A stretch of DNA of 47,802 nt from a virus. Where the stretch lies: positions 1-47,802 of IMG/VR virus record IMGVR_UViG_3300042565_003770. One strand, written 5' to 3'. Position numbers and translations under genes: made by a program. The notes beneath the pieces are model-generated. The model was not told the origin of the DNA. It was given only the letters and a program-made list of their open reading frames with translations, and ran no database searches. Shown here piece after piece: positions 7,647 through 15,975 of this stretch. Positions within the stretch are counted from its first letter, which is position 1, and each line of letters starts with the position of its first letter.

Positions 7647-8373
7647 CCGACTTTTCGCGCCCCTTCTGCCGTGCGCGAGAGAGCAGGGACTCGCGGATGG
7701 ACGCGGGAGAGTCGAGCAACGCTGCGCGACGCAGTTCCCGATCCGGGTCCGTGTTGTACAGGTCGTCGTAGCAGAGCGCGGTCACGCGGAGGCGCCGGCG
7801 TCCTTCCGTGAGGCGGCGGTGCATCATCTGCAGGTCCACGTCGGTCTTGTACGAGGGGTGCTCGTACGTGTGGACGATGAGGGTGATGCAAAGGCGCAAG
7901 AACGTGCTCCAGGGCCGCGGTTCTGCCACCGCAGCGGCGACGATGGCGAGGTCCTCCTCGTTGAGCTGGATGAAGATCTCCGCCCACTGCGAGAGGTTGT
8001 CGATGGACCAGCCTGTCTTGTGCAGGTCGGCGACGGCAGCCTCGTAGATGGCGCGCGCGGTCGGAGCGTCGAGGCGCAGCGGTGTCTCGTGCATGTCCAA
8101 GACCCGGAGGATCACGTCCATCTCGGAGCGGAGTCGTCGAAGCGCTGCGCGCATCTCCAGGATCTCGCCCTGCCGCGCAGCGGGGGTTCTCACCGTCGAG
8201 TGGATCTTGTCCTTGCGGAGTTCCTCGACCTCGAGGGGAGCGAGCCACTTGCGGCGGCTCCCCGAGGTCGTGGTAGTCGACAACAGCCCTTGGGCGATGT
8301 ACTTTCGGACGGACCGCTGCGTGACACCGAGGTGCCGAGCAGCTTCTTCGATCGACATCGCCTCCTCTGCCAT
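7642..8373 (-). CDS. Helix-turn-helix transcriptional regulator
   Basis: The start at 8373 is supported by GGGAG six bases upstream; longer starts would run into the divergent gene. The 243-residue protein opens with a MerR/excisionase-type helix-turn-helix (MSIEEAARHLGVTQRSVRKY, about residues 6-25, then IAQGLLSTT and a basic wing). This is followed by a coiled-coil linker (about 55-90) and a helical C-terminal domain with no recognised ligand-binding motif. This layout fits a phage transcription regulator. It faces the plus-strand gene at 8441 across a 67-base region carrying an imperfect palindrome, a likely autoregulated switch. It ends GREKSA, its TAA lying inside a CATAAG box. Confidence 0.8.
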   Translation of the reverse strand: MAEEAMSIEEAARHLGVTQRSVRKYIAQGLLSTTTTSGSRRKWLAPLEVEELRKDKIHSTVRTPAARQGEILEMRAALRRLRSEMDVILRVLDMHETPLRLDAPTARAIYEAAVADLHKTGWSIDNLSQWAEIFIQLNEEDLAIVAAAVAEPRPWSTFLRLCITLIVHTYEHPSYKTDVDLQMMHRRLTEGRRRLRVTALCYDDLYNTDPDRELRRAALLDSPASIRESLLSRARQKGREKSA

Positions 8374-8405
8374 CACGAACTCCCGTGCGCGTGTCCGAGA
8401 AAGGG

Positions 8406-8436
8406 TATATTCGGACGTACAGGTGACAAGGTAACC
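8406..8436 (+). promoter_or_regulatory. Candidate -10 and operator ahead of the 8441 gene
   Basis: TATATT (8406-8411) matches five of six bases of a sigma70 -10 box, though no good -35 is visible. It is followed by the imperfect palindrome GGTGACAAGGTAACC (8422-8436, arms GGTNAC/GTNACC). The palindrome would lie just after the transcription start, where a repressor could block the polymerase. The adjacent divergent helix-turn-helix gene is the obvious candidate binder. This is inference from layout. Confidence 0.45.
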
Positions 8437-8440
8437 CGAG

Positions 8441-9355
8441 ATGACCCACTTCATCGAAGTGACCGAGCACTCCCTGCGGGACTTGTCCCGGCGGGCGACC
8501 ACGCTCTATCTCAGCCCGGGCTCTGCTACGCCTTGCTCTCCGACGGAGGCCGTCATCAAGGTCGCGTCCGCCTTCACGGATGCGCCTCTCACGAGCGAGC
8601 ACGTTCGCCGCATCTGCGAGATGACCTACCACGACATCTTCGAGCAGTCCTTCCGTGGGAGCGCCGGGCCCGACCGCATGGTCTCGTTCGATCCCCCCGA
8701 TGCAGAGAAGGTCGCGTCCGCTATCCGGGCGCGGCGCCTCGACTCGTTCAGCGCGAAGGTGGCGAGTGCCCCCCGCGCAGGAGGCACCACGATGGACAAG
8801 AACGCTGATGCTCTGGCCGGACGCGCGCCGCCGGTACAGAACGCGTTCAGCGCGGCCATGCGTGCTGTCGCCCCCGACCGCTCTGGGATGAAGAAGGAGG
8901 CCCGCGCCTCGCTTCATCACACGCGTGTCCAGTTGAAGGAGGCGGAGACCGCCCTTCGTGTCGACCTGGCAACCGCTGTCGGCTCGGAGAAGGTGGCCTT
9001 CCTGGACCTCCTCAACGGCGCAGTACACGCCGTCCACCAGGGCGTGCCGGCGATGGCAGTGGTCACCGCGTGCCTCGAGTTCGCCAAGTCTGCAGGAGCT
9101 GAGGACGACCTCGTGCTCGAGGGTCTCGCCACGGACCTGCTGCGCGGGTTCGCCCGACGCGGCGTCGCCCTCAGCGGTGAGAAGGTCGCGAGCCTGAACG
9201 GGCTGTTCGTCAACGAGCGGCACCCCCTTCGCTCTCAGGTGATCAAGGTGGCGGAGCTTCGCGGCTACCGGATCCACGGAGAGATCGCGCTGCAGGACGT
9301 GCGCACCCAGATGCAACGTGTCGAGCGGGAGCTGCAGGATGTCCTCTACCAGTAG
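8441..9355 (+). CDS. Virion-cluster protein rich in KVAS motifs
   Basis: This 304-residue Ala-rich helical protein carries K-V-A six times: VIKVASAF (~39), AEKVASAI (~89), SAKVASAP, SEKVAFLD, GEKVASLN and VIKVAELR. This is the densest concentration of a motif seen across the plus-strand cluster. No enzymatic domain is recognised. The Shine-Dalgarno is weak (CCCGAG before ATG). It opens a long run of coupled virion genes, and its stop lies inside the next gene. A scaffold or internal virion protein is plausible; the function is unknown. Confidence 0.75.
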   Translation: MTHFIEVTEHSLRDLSRRATTLYLSPGSATPCSPTEAVIKVASAFTDAPLTSEHVRRICEMTYHDIFEQSFRGSAGPDRMVSFDPPDAEKVASAIRARRLDSFSAKVASAPRAGGTTMDKNADALAGRAPPVQNAFSAAMRAVAPDRSGMKKEARASLHHTRVQLKEAETALRVDLATAVGSEKVAFLDLLNGAVHAVHQGVPAMAVVTACLEFAKSAGAEDDLVLEGLATDLLRGFARRGVALSGEKVASLNGLFVNERHPLRSQVIKVAELRGYRIHGEIALQDVRTQMQRVERELQDVLYQ

Positions 9356-9623
9356 AGCGCCGTCGGGTCCGCTCACCGAGTGGGCCAAGTCCGCAGGCCT
9401 CATCTCCTCGGGGGTGTCGCTGGCTGGGCGTGGTCTGGCCGCGACGGGCAAGGGTGTCTGGAACGCTGCCGGGCACCTTGCCCCGAACCCGCTGATGCGG
9501 GCGGGGCTCATCGGGGCGAGCACGGTCGCTGTAGGATCCCAGGTCCCGCAGCTTGCCGGGCGGATGTCCCAGGACTACCACTACGCCAACGGCACCGCCC
9601 CTACCACCAACCGAGGATTCTGA
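9339..9623 (+). CDS. Small Gly/Ala-rich protein, possibly membrane-associated
   Basis: The start at 9339 has GGGAG seven bases upstream and overlaps the previous gene by 17 bases. The 94-residue product contains two weakly hydrophobic Gly/Ala segments (SAGLISSGVSLAGRGLAATG and AGLIGASTVAVGSQVP) and a polar C-terminus. The next gene starts immediately after its stop. No family is recognised; it probably belongs to the same assembly cluster. Confidence 0.7.
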   Translation: MSSTSRAPSGPLTEWAKSAGLISSGVSLAGRGLAATGKGVWNAAGHLAPNPLMRAGLIGASTVAVGSQVPQLAGRMSQDYHYANGTAPTTNRGF

Positions 9624-10646
9624 ATGGACACCACACTCGTCGAGATCCTGGCTGCGCACGGGTCGGGCCGTATCAGCGCCGAGGGCGCCGCCCGGAGCGT
9701 GAAGCTGGCCAGCATGCTCGGGATGAAGAAGGAGGCCCTGAATCTCCCGCCGTCGGTGATGGCGGCCCTCGGCAAGCTCAACCCCAGCCAGTCGACGCGC
9801 GACGCCATGGTCCACGGGCTCGCGGCCAGCGGTGCGATCGGTGCTGCTGGGATGGGAGTGCACGCGCTCTCTTCCGGTGCTCGCGCGCTGACCGAGAGGT
9901 ACTCCAAGAAGAAGGACCTCGAGAAGATCCTCCAGACCTTCCCGCGTCTGCGGGAGTACCCGCAGGCCGAGATCGACCTCGCGTACAACTCCATCCGGCA
10001 CATGAACCCTCACATCGCGAGCGACCCGCTCGCGGGCGGTTCCCTTCTCGGCCAGGTGCTGCGGCAGCGGGACTCGCTGGACCCCAAGACGCTGCGCATG
10101 GAGGTCGACCTCGCCGGGAACCTGCTGCGTCTCCGTCCGGAAGAGCAGCACATCGGCGAGGAGATCATGCGCGACGCCACGAGCGCCGGCATGGCGATGG
10201 GCTTCCAGGAGGCTGCCAAGGCGCGCGACCGCGCGCAGGCGGAGGCCTTCCAGTTCGGAGAGAACCAGAAGAACCGCGACGCCCAGAGTGCGCTGCAGAC
10301 CCAGCAGCTGCGTGCTCAGGGCGGCATCGCCCAGGCCAACCTGAACCTCAAGAAAAAGGAGATGGCCAACCGCGTGAAGGAGATGGCCGCTGCGCGCGCC
10401 GCCTCTGAACGGGACTCGAAGACCGAGCACGGCCGTCGAATCTCCCTCGCCGAGCGGATGCAGACCTTCCAGCGGGAGGAGAACGAGAAGGGCCACAACC
10501 GGCAGGACGAGCGCCTCTTCCCGCAGGCAATCCTGCGCGGCGCCGTACTCAACGAGTACATGGACCCGCTGACAGGCCAGTCGATCCCGCCCTCCATCGG
10601 GGACGTTCAGCATCTCTACCCCAGCCTGCGCCGCTTCATGCCCTGA
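9624..10646 (+). CDS. Virion-cluster protein with long coiled coil
   Basis: This 340-residue protein starts directly after the previous stop with GAGGA upstream. The N-terminus includes SVKLASMLGMKKEA. A Gly/Ala-rich hydrophobic segment lies near 70-90. A conserved-looking block reads KKDLEKILQTFPRLREY, then SIRHMNPHIASDPLAGGS. From about residue 190 to 300 it is an Ala/Gln/Glu/Lys coiled coil. I have a general recollection of similar proteins (R-x-x-N-P-x-x-A-x-D-P-L-x-A-x-S) next to prohead-protease-like genes in other phages, but cannot verify it here. The stop overlaps the next ATG by one base. An internal virion or scaffold role is inferred. Confidence 0.75.
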   Translation: MDTTLVEILAAHGSGRISAEGAARSVKLASMLGMKKEALNLPPSVMAALGKLNPSQSTRDAMVHGLAASGAIGAAGMGVHALSSGARALTERYSKKKDLEKILQTFPRLREYPQAEIDLAYNSIRHMNPHIASDPLAGGSLLGQVLRQRDSLDPKTLRMEVDLAGNLLRLRPEEQHIGEEIMRDATSAGMAMGFQEAAKARDRAQAEAFQFGENQKNRDAQSALQTQQLRAQGGIAQANLNLKKKEMANRVKEMAAARAASERDSKTEHGRRISLAERMQTFQREENEKGHNRQDERLFPQAILRGAVLNEYMDPLTGQSIPPSIGDVQHLYPSLRRFMP

Positions 10647-12559
10647 TGGAGAAGTACTTCCAACTCCACGGGAAGACGGCCGAGGGCCGTCCTCTGATCC
10701 ACCTGGTCGAGCCGGGCACCCGGTACGGCCTGGGTGCGTCTGCGGGGTTAGAGAAGGTCGCGGGCGGAGAGCACCTGCCGGAAGTGCTGGAGCTCATCGA
10801 GTCTATCCAGCCGCAGTCCGACCGGCTCTACCTCGTGAACAGCGCGCTGGGTGCGGGGGAGTACGTCGGGTTCAACCTCCGGGGCGACTGGTTCGGCGAG
10901 CGCGGCCTCCTCCACACGCCACCCGGCTGGGACCGGATCCCTGTGTGGGACGTGGACGCGCGGCGGCGCGCGGCGAGTTCGACCGAGCGCGCTGGCGACT
11001 GGGGGATGCTCGCGTGGGGCTACCCCACGTTCATGAACGCCCACCGGTTCCGCCACCACGTGAACAAGGACCCCGAGAAGGCGTACGGCTACGTCCTCGG
11101 TGCGTTCTGGGACGCACGCATGCACCGCGTGGTCCTTGTGTCGGAGCTGGTGCGTGAGATGTGCGCGCGCCTGGGGGCCGTCGACCTCTACGACCGGATC
11201 GCCGGCGGGGAGTTCCCGGACACCTCGATGGGCGCGAAGGTCCCGTACGATCGGTGCTCGATCTGCAACCACTACGCGCGCTCACCGGCCGACTATTGCC
11301 TGCACGTGCGCCAAGGCGCATCCCCTCCCTACGGGATGCGGGCGATCCTCGGCGACGGACGCATGTGCGGGGTCTACAACGACTACCCCCGCTTCTTCGA
11401 CGACTCGTACGTCTTCATCGGCGCGGAGCGATCCGCCAAGGTGATGGCCAACATCACCTCGCAGCTGAAGGGCACCCGCGCGTACACGAACCAGCTGTTC
11501 CAGCCGGGGGCGAGTCTCTCGACTCGTGAGGTGACCGCAGACGCTCCTGCCAGTCCGCTCGAGGAACGGAACGAGCGGCTCGGACTGGCCGTGGCAGGAG
11601 TCCTCAACTCCCGCGTTCGCGGTCCGAACGAGAGCCGTGTCAGCGAGGCCATCTCACAAGCGCTGTCGGCGGTGCCCGTCTCGAAGAATGACGCCGAGGC
11701 GAAGGCGATGCAGCACGCCGAGGAGCTGCTGCGCCGGCGCGCCGCGGTCTCCGACCACACAGTTTCGGAGGACGAGCTCCGCTTCTGGGAGGGCAAGGCG
11801 TCGAGAGACCTGAGCGATCGCCACAGCGTCACCACGGCCCAGCGGGACCGTGCAGTCGCCATCCTGCGCTCGCGCATGGACCAGATGGGCTCGACGGAGA
11901 AGCTCGGAACGCTCGCGAAGTGGGCCACCATGACGAAGCGGCTACCGGCACCGGACAGCACGCAGTACGCCCTGCTCCGCGACCACGTCGGACGCCTGAC
12001 ACCGGTTCTTCCGCAGCGCGTGTACGACGAGTGCAGTTCTTCGGTACCGGGCATGTGGCGAGGGCTGTCCGGACTGTCGGCCCTCGGGATCGTCCTTCGC
12101 CCCGAAGAGTTCCAGCAGTGCGCGCTGCGTGGCATGGGGGAGGACGCCCTGTCCGACCACTGCACGTTGGAGGGACTCCGGTTCCAGCCCACCCCGCGCG
12201 ACCCGTACCATGAGCCCCGGTGGATTCCACACATCCCCGCCACCGGTGATCTACAGCGACTCGTACAGCTGCTCGGCTCCGTCCTGCAGGGACGCTCGTT
12301 TGCTCCGAGTGCGGTGCACGTACGGATCCTGACACCACCACCGCTCGTGGGTCCTCGATCCGAGCGCGTTGTGGATGAACCGGTCTTGAATCAGGTATCT
12401 CAGATGTACAACGACTACCGGATGGGGTTGTTGGCGCGAGATGCCGACTGGAGCTATGTGCCTTTGGGTGCTCGTTCCGGTGCCTTCTCTCTCGACAGTA
12501 AGACCGCCGCCGCTGCCGATGCCGTCTCCGCACTTCTTCTTCATCTTGCACACTGGTAG
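10646..12559 (+). CDS. Probable prohead maturation protease with Zn-binding cluster
   Basis: The 637-residue protein has an N-terminal domain whose order of motifs resembles phage prohead serine proteases: a strand-rich NLRGDWFGERG region (78-87), then a histidine in YPTFMNAHRFRHH (H133), a K-x-x-G-x-V-L block (about 145-155), then a serine in FPDTSMGAKV (S194). It is followed at once by C204-x2-C207...C218-x-H220, a likely zinc site. Residues about 290-640 are a helical C-terminal region of unknown role. GLEKVAGG at 34-41 fits the recurrent cluster motif. Such proteases cut scaffold and capsid N-termini during head maturation; the position upstream of the capsid gene fits. The assignment is by motif pattern, not alignment. 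Confidence 0.65.
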   Translation: MEKYFQLHGKTAEGRPLIHLVEPGTRYGLGASAGLEKVAGGEHLPEVLELIESIQPQSDRLYLVNSALGAGEYVGFNLRGDWFGERGLLHTPPGWDRIPVWDVDARRRAASSTERAGDWGMLAWGYPTFMNAHRFRHHVNKDPEKAYGYVLGAFWDARMHRVVLVSELVREMCARLGAVDLYDRIAGGEFPDTSMGAKVPYDRCSICNHYARSPADYCLHVRQGASPPYGMRAILGDGRMCGVYNDYPRFFDDSYVFIGAERSAKVMANITSQLKGTRAYTNQLFQPGASLSTREVTADAPASPLEERNERLGLAVAGVLNSRVRGPNESRVSEAISQALSAVPVSKNDAEAKAMQHAEELLRRRAAVSDHTVSEDELRFWEGKASRDLSDRHSVTTAQRDRAVAILRSRMDQMGSTEKLGTLAKWATMTKRLPAPDSTQYALLRDHVGRLTPVLPQRVYDECSSSVPGMWRGLSGLSALGIVLRPEEFQQCALRGMGEDALSDHCTLEGLRFQPTPRDPYHEPRWIPHIPATGDLQRLVQLLGSVLQGRSFAPSAVHVRILTPPPLVGPRSERVVDEPVLNQVSQMYNDYRMGLLARDADWSYVPLGARSGAFSLDSKTAAAADAVSALLLHLAHW

Positions 12560-12575
12560 TCCGCCATCATAGGAT
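12546..12575 (+). promoter_or_regulatory. Candidate sigma70-like promoter
   Basis: TTGCAC (12546-12551) and TAGGAT (12570-12575) are separated by 18 bases, just before and within the 79-base gap ahead of the 12639 gene. The -10 fits the TAnnnT pattern; the -35 matches only its TTG core. The gap contains no ORF. Confidence 0.4.
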
Positions 12576-12638
12576 AGAGACCTTGGCGGCGACCGGCGAA
12601 AAGCCATCCCACCGAAACCCTCCTGGAGCTCGAACCGA

Positions 12639-13787
12639 ATGACCACCCTCGCCGACACCCTGGCCCAGCACAACATCAGCGCCGATGACCTGGAGAAGGC
12701 CGCGAGCGTGCGCATCTTCCAGAAGGTCGCGAGCGCCGAGAACATCGACCTCTCGCAGCTCGCGCCGGAGCAGCTCGAGGAGCTCTACGAGCACTTCGAG
12801 GCGAACGTCCTCCCGGCGATCGTCGGTGGTGGCGAGCCCACCACCGAGGCCAAGATCGCCTCGCTGAGCGAGGACGACCTCATCACCCTCTTCGACAAGC
12901 AGGCCAGCGCCGAGGGCCTCGACCTCTCCGGTGCGACCGAGGAGCAGCTCTCCGACGCGTTCGGCTTCTTCCTCGAGAACATCCTCCCGGTCATGGCCGA
13001 GAACGGCTTCGAGCCCGTCACCGCGGAGAAGAGCGCGGAGGTCGAGGAGGCCCAGGCCAAGCTCGCCGAGGCCGACATCCTCGGCCGTCAGATGGCGCGC
13101 GGCTACGCCGACGAGCTGGCCAAGATCGCCGCGACGGACGACCAGGGCAACTACTTCACGCAGGCGGCGAAGTCCAAGATCGTCGACGACGCGGGCAACG
13201 CAACGCACACTGGCCGCATGGGCAAGGTCAAGGACCTCGGGCTCTCGGCGCTGGGCAAGATGCGGCGCAACCCCAAGACCACCGCTGCTCTCGGAGTGGG
13301 AGCGCTCGCGGTAGGCGGAGGGGCGCTCGCACTCCGGAAGCACATGAAGGCCGAAAAAGAGACCACGGCCGGTGTGCAGCTCAGCGTCGAAGACGTGGAG
13401 ATCCTCAGCCAGCTCGCCGACATCGGAGACGTGGCCGGGCTACAGAAGGCCGCGAGCCTCATCAAGAACGCGGCCGCGGGTGGCGAGATGGTGCACGTCC
13501 CGGGCAAGGGGTCAGCCCACACCATCAGCAACAAGCTCCGGCAGGGCGGAGAGGTCGCCCGCAAGGCGGTCACCGGCGGCTACGGACGCGGCGTGCAGGC
13601 AGCCACGATCGGCGGCGGCGCCGCTCTCGCCGCGGGCGGCGTTGGAGCCGCTCTCGCGCACCACATGAAGTCGAAGGCCTCCGAGGGGAAGGAGGCCACG
13701 GCCGACGCCGTCATCGACGTTCTCGTCGAAGAACGGGCCACCGACCTCGCGGCTGAGTGGCTCGTGGCGAACGGCTACGGATCGTAG
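12639..13787 (+). CDS. Virion-cluster protein with acidic N-half and repeated K-A motifs
   Basis: The 382-residue protein begins with an acidic helical half built from loosely repeated units (DDLEKAASV, IFQKVASAEN, EAKIASLSE, LFDKQASAE). It then carries ARGYADELAKIAAT near 152-165, the fullest match to the cluster-wide motif. The second half has two Gly/Ala-rich hydrophobic segments (about 220-235 and 325-345) and LQKAASLIK near 270. Strong acidity with coiled helices would suit a scaffold or internal head protein. A promoter candidate precedes it. No enzyme motif is present. Confidence 0.75.
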   Translation: MTTLADTLAQHNISADDLEKAASVRIFQKVASAENIDLSQLAPEQLEELYEHFEANVLPAIVGGGEPTTEAKIASLSEDDLITLFDKQASAEGLDLSGATEEQLSDAFGFFLENILPVMAENGFEPVTAEKSAEVEEAQAKLAEADILGRQMARGYADELAKIAATDDQGNYFTQAAKSKIVDDAGNATHTGRMGKVKDLGLSALGKMRRNPKTTAALGVGALAVGGGALALRKHMKAEKETTAGVQLSVEDVEILSQLADIGDVAGLQKAASLIKNAAAGGEMVHVPGKGSAHTISNKLRQGGEVARKAVTGGYGRGVQAATIGGGAALAAGGVGAALAHHMKSKASEGKEATADAVIDVLVEERATDLAAEWLVANGYGS

Positions 13788-13792
13788 TGGTG

Positions 13793-13990
13793 ATGTCGCT
13801 GCCCCAACTGACGGCATTCGTGGACGAGGTCAGCAAGCTCGCTGGCCTCGCATCCCACCCTGCCATCGCGGGGGGCGCGACGAAGAAGCTGCTCAGCGCC
13901 ACCACTGCTCCGGCGGTGTCGGGGCTCAAGCAGATCTCCAAGGCCACTTCTCCGGCGGCCCTCACCCCTCCCCCCAACATCTTCGCCTGA
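13793..13990 (+). CDS. Small protein opening with A-F-V-D-E motif
   Basis: The chosen ATG gives a 65-residue product beginning MSLPQLTAFVDEVSKLAGLA, a near-ideal copy of the A-F-x-D-E-x-x-K-x-A motif found in larger neighbours. The rest is Ala/Pro/Thr-rich and probably disordered. A GTG at 13787 is an alternative start. It could be little more than a carrier of this motif, which makes it useful for asking what the motif does. Confidence 0.65.
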   Translation: MSLPQLTAFVDEVSKLAGLASHPAIAGGATKKLLSATTAPAVSGLKQISKATSPAALTPPPNIFA

Positions 13991-13997
13991 GGCATCC

Positions 13998-15341
13998 ATG
14001 TCGGTCCAATCCATCATCGAAGCGGCTCTGAAGAAGGCCCGCACCACGGCCGGGGGATCCGACAAAACGGCCTCGGCCGGCAGCCCGGACCTGATCAAGC
14101 TGGCGCACCAGCTGGCAGACGCCAACGAGTTCATCGCGCTGAGCGCCGCCGACGACGGCACTCCCGAGGGGCAGGTCCGGCGCAGCGTCGTCGAGAACTT
14201 CTTCAAGGGCGCCGGCGGCGAGAAGGTGCCGGGTCCCGCGCAGAGCGAGTCCCCCACGGGCACGCAGGCCGTGCCCCCGCAGTCCGGCGCCAAGAAGATC
14301 CTGCCGCTCGGCAAGGCCAGCGGCAACTCCCCCGCGGAGTCCGGAGCACCCACGGGCACGCAGGCCACCCTGGACCAGACCGGCACCAAGGCGGCGGGCA
14401 TGACCCTCCTCGACATGCTCACCAAGAACGCGGACACGGCGTCCATTCCTGGGCCCAAGCAGAGCGTCGCCGGCGAGAACGCCGCGGCTCCGCCCGCGAA
14501 GAACGAGAACTCCAACATCGAGGCCCTCCGCTCGGCCGCCGGCATGGTCGCTCTGACCAAGCGCGAGGCCAAGCTCCCGACCCGCGAGCGTCTGAAGAAG
14601 CTCTTCGCGCACGCCGGTGACACGGGCCCCTCCAGCGCCGCAGCCCAGGCTGCGTTCCCCAACGCCTACGCCAAAGGCGGGATGAAGGTGGCGGCGATCG
14701 CCTTCACGGACGCCGGTCACGAGTACGAGCGCGCAACGGCGCGCGCGGAGTCCAATGCCCGCAGCCGCGCGATCAACGCGGACCGGGAATACTCCCGCGA
14801 GCAGCCCCTTCTCGGGCACCTCCAGGGCGTAGGGATGAGCGAGATCGGCCACCGTCTCGCGGCACGGCATGCCGAATACCGGGAGCGCAAGCACGGCGAC
14901 AAGCGCCAGTCGTTGAACCCGTTCGGCGGCTTCCTCACCAAGACCAAGGCCGAACAAGCCGAGAAGAAGGAGGCGTCCATCGCCTTCACGGACGCCGGGC
15001 ACAGGCGCAACGCCGAGTACGGACGTGCCATCGAGGAGGCGCACACGGGTCACCGGCACGCGGCTGACACCTACGACAAGGAAATGCCGATTCTCGCCGG
15101 CGGTACGGGAACGATCCATCGCCTCATCGCACGTCACGGCGCGTACCAGGCACGGAAGCACGACGACAAGCGTCAGGCCCTCAACCCGTTCGGCGGCTTC
15201 CTCACCAAGACCAAGGCCGAGGAGGACGAGAAGAAGGCGTCCCTCTACGACTACGCCGAGCTCGCCGAGATCGCCGAGGCCGGTGAGCTCGGTGACGAGG
15301 CCCGTGCCATCATCCTCTTCGCCGAGAGCCTCTCAGTCTGA
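13998..15341 (+). CDS. Virion-cluster protein with tandem duplicated domain
   Basis: GAGG-CATCC-ATG supports the start. The 447-residue protein has a disordered N-half in which P-T-G-T-Q recurs (SPTGTQAVP, APTGTQATL). Residues 234-327 and 328-415 are two copies of one domain. Both start IAFTDAGH, contain an R-L-x-A-R-H segment, and end in LNPFGGFLTKTKAE. The recurrent K-x-A motif appears as SDKTASA and GGMKVAA. The C-terminus is acidic (LAEIAEAGELGDEARAI). The stop overlaps the next ATG by one base. Function is unknown; a structural or internal virion role is inferred. Confidence 0.75.
   Translation: MSVQSIIEAALKKARTTAGGSDKTASAGSPDLIKLAHQLADANEFIALSAADDGTPEGQVRRSVVENFFKGAGGEKVPGPAQSESPTGTQAVPPQSGAKKILPLGKASGNSPAESGAPTGTQATLDQTGTKAAGMTLLDMLTKNADTASIPGPKQSVAGENAAAPPAKNENSNIEALRSAAGMVALTKREAKLPTRERLKKLFAHAGDTGPSSAAAQAAFPNAYAKGGMKVAAIAFTDAGHEYERATARAESNARSRAINADREYSREQPLLGHLQGVGMSEIGHRLAARHAEYRERKHGDKRQSLNPFGGFLTKTKAEQAEKKEASIAFTDAGHRRNAEYGRAIEEAHTGHRHAADTYDKEMPILAGGTGTIHRLIARHGAYQARKHDDKRQALNPFGGFLTKTKAEEDEKKASLYDYAELAEIAEAGELGDEARAIILFAESLSV
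14697..15242 (+). repeat. Tandem in-frame domain duplication (94 + 88 codons)
   Basis: Unit 1 spans 14697-14978 and unit 2 spans 14979-15242. Both begin ATCGCCTTCACGGACGCCGG and end with a nearly identical stretch encoding the NPFGGFLTKTKAE region, followed by a Lys/Glu run and an Ala-Ser junction. The middle parts have diverged. Strong DNA identity at both ends suggests recent duplication or purifying selection on the ends. Confidence 0.9.
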
Positions 15342-15574
15342 TGCGCCAGATCCTCGCCAACATCGAGAAGTGTGCGGGTGCGGACGACCCTCGGGCCGCC
15401 GCGTTCCGTACACTCTCTGTGCTCCCCAAGACGGCATCGATCGATGACCGCTCTTCGGAGACGGAAGAGGAAGCCCGAGCACGTCGCGTAGGCGAGTTCC
15501 TTCGCCGACGGGCCCCGAGCGGGCTACTGAACGGTTCAGCATCTCCCACCCCTCCGAAGGACACGACGCCATGA
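15341..15574 (+). CDS. Small unknown protein, 77 residues
   Basis: It is coupled at both ends: ATG overlaps the previous TGA, and its TGA overlaps the next ATG. The product begins MRQILANIEKCAGADDP and includes VLPKTASIDD, two loose matches to the cluster motif, and ends in a Pro/Thr-rich tail. No function is recognised. Confidence 0.7.
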   Translation: MRQILANIEKCAGADDPRAAAFRTLSVLPKTASIDDRSSETEEEARARRVGEFLRRRAPSGLLNGSASPTPPKDTTP

Positions 15575-15957
15575 GCTCCCACGATATCGACGGTGTTGCT
15601 GCCGTTGCGGTCCAGTCCGCCCGCGCCCTCCGTGAGTTGGCGACCAAGTGCGCCTCTCTGGAGACCGAGAACGTCTCCCTCCGCGAGAAGGTGGCCGGCT
15701 ACGAGCGCGGGGAGCAGGTGCGCGTGCTCGCGAAAGAGATGGAGGACCGGGGGCTCTCTCCCGAGCTCAGCATGGACGAGAAGATCGCGTCCATCGCGAA
15801 GTACCCGGACCTCGGCCTGGTGCGCGAATCCATCAAGCTCGCCGGCGGCGGGCGTCTGGACATGGCCCGCGTGGCCGACGAGTCCACGAGCTCCTCGCGG
15901 GATGCGGCCTCGGATTCCTTCACCCAGTTCTGCCTCACCGGGCAGCCTTCTTCCTGA
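15571..15957 (+). CDS. Coiled-coil virion-cluster protein
   Basis: This 128-residue protein has an N-terminal coiled coil (SARALRELATKCASLETENV, about 16-55, then REKVAGYERG), followed by a compact helical block (LAKEMEDRGLSPEL, MDEKIASIAKYPDLGLV, ESIKLAGGG) and a Ser-rich tail. Three segments fit the recurrent (D/E)xxK-x-A pattern. It is the last gene before the capsid transcription unit. A small scaffold or head-assembly factor is possible from position; no motif proves it. Confidence 0.7.
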   Translation: MSSHDIDGVAAVAVQSARALRELATKCASLETENVSLREKVAGYERGEQVRVLAKEMEDRGLSPELSMDEKIASIAKYPDLGLVRESIKLAGGGRLDMARVADESTSSSRDAASDSFTQFCLTGQPSS

Positions 15958-15975
15958 CCCCTCCACCGCAATCCC

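Noticed and set aside
7607-9523. Upstream extension of the coiled-coil gene frame to 9523
   Set aside because: The extension is antisense to the 8441 gene and overlaps the regulator gene; the ATG at 7606 has a good Shine-Dalgarno.
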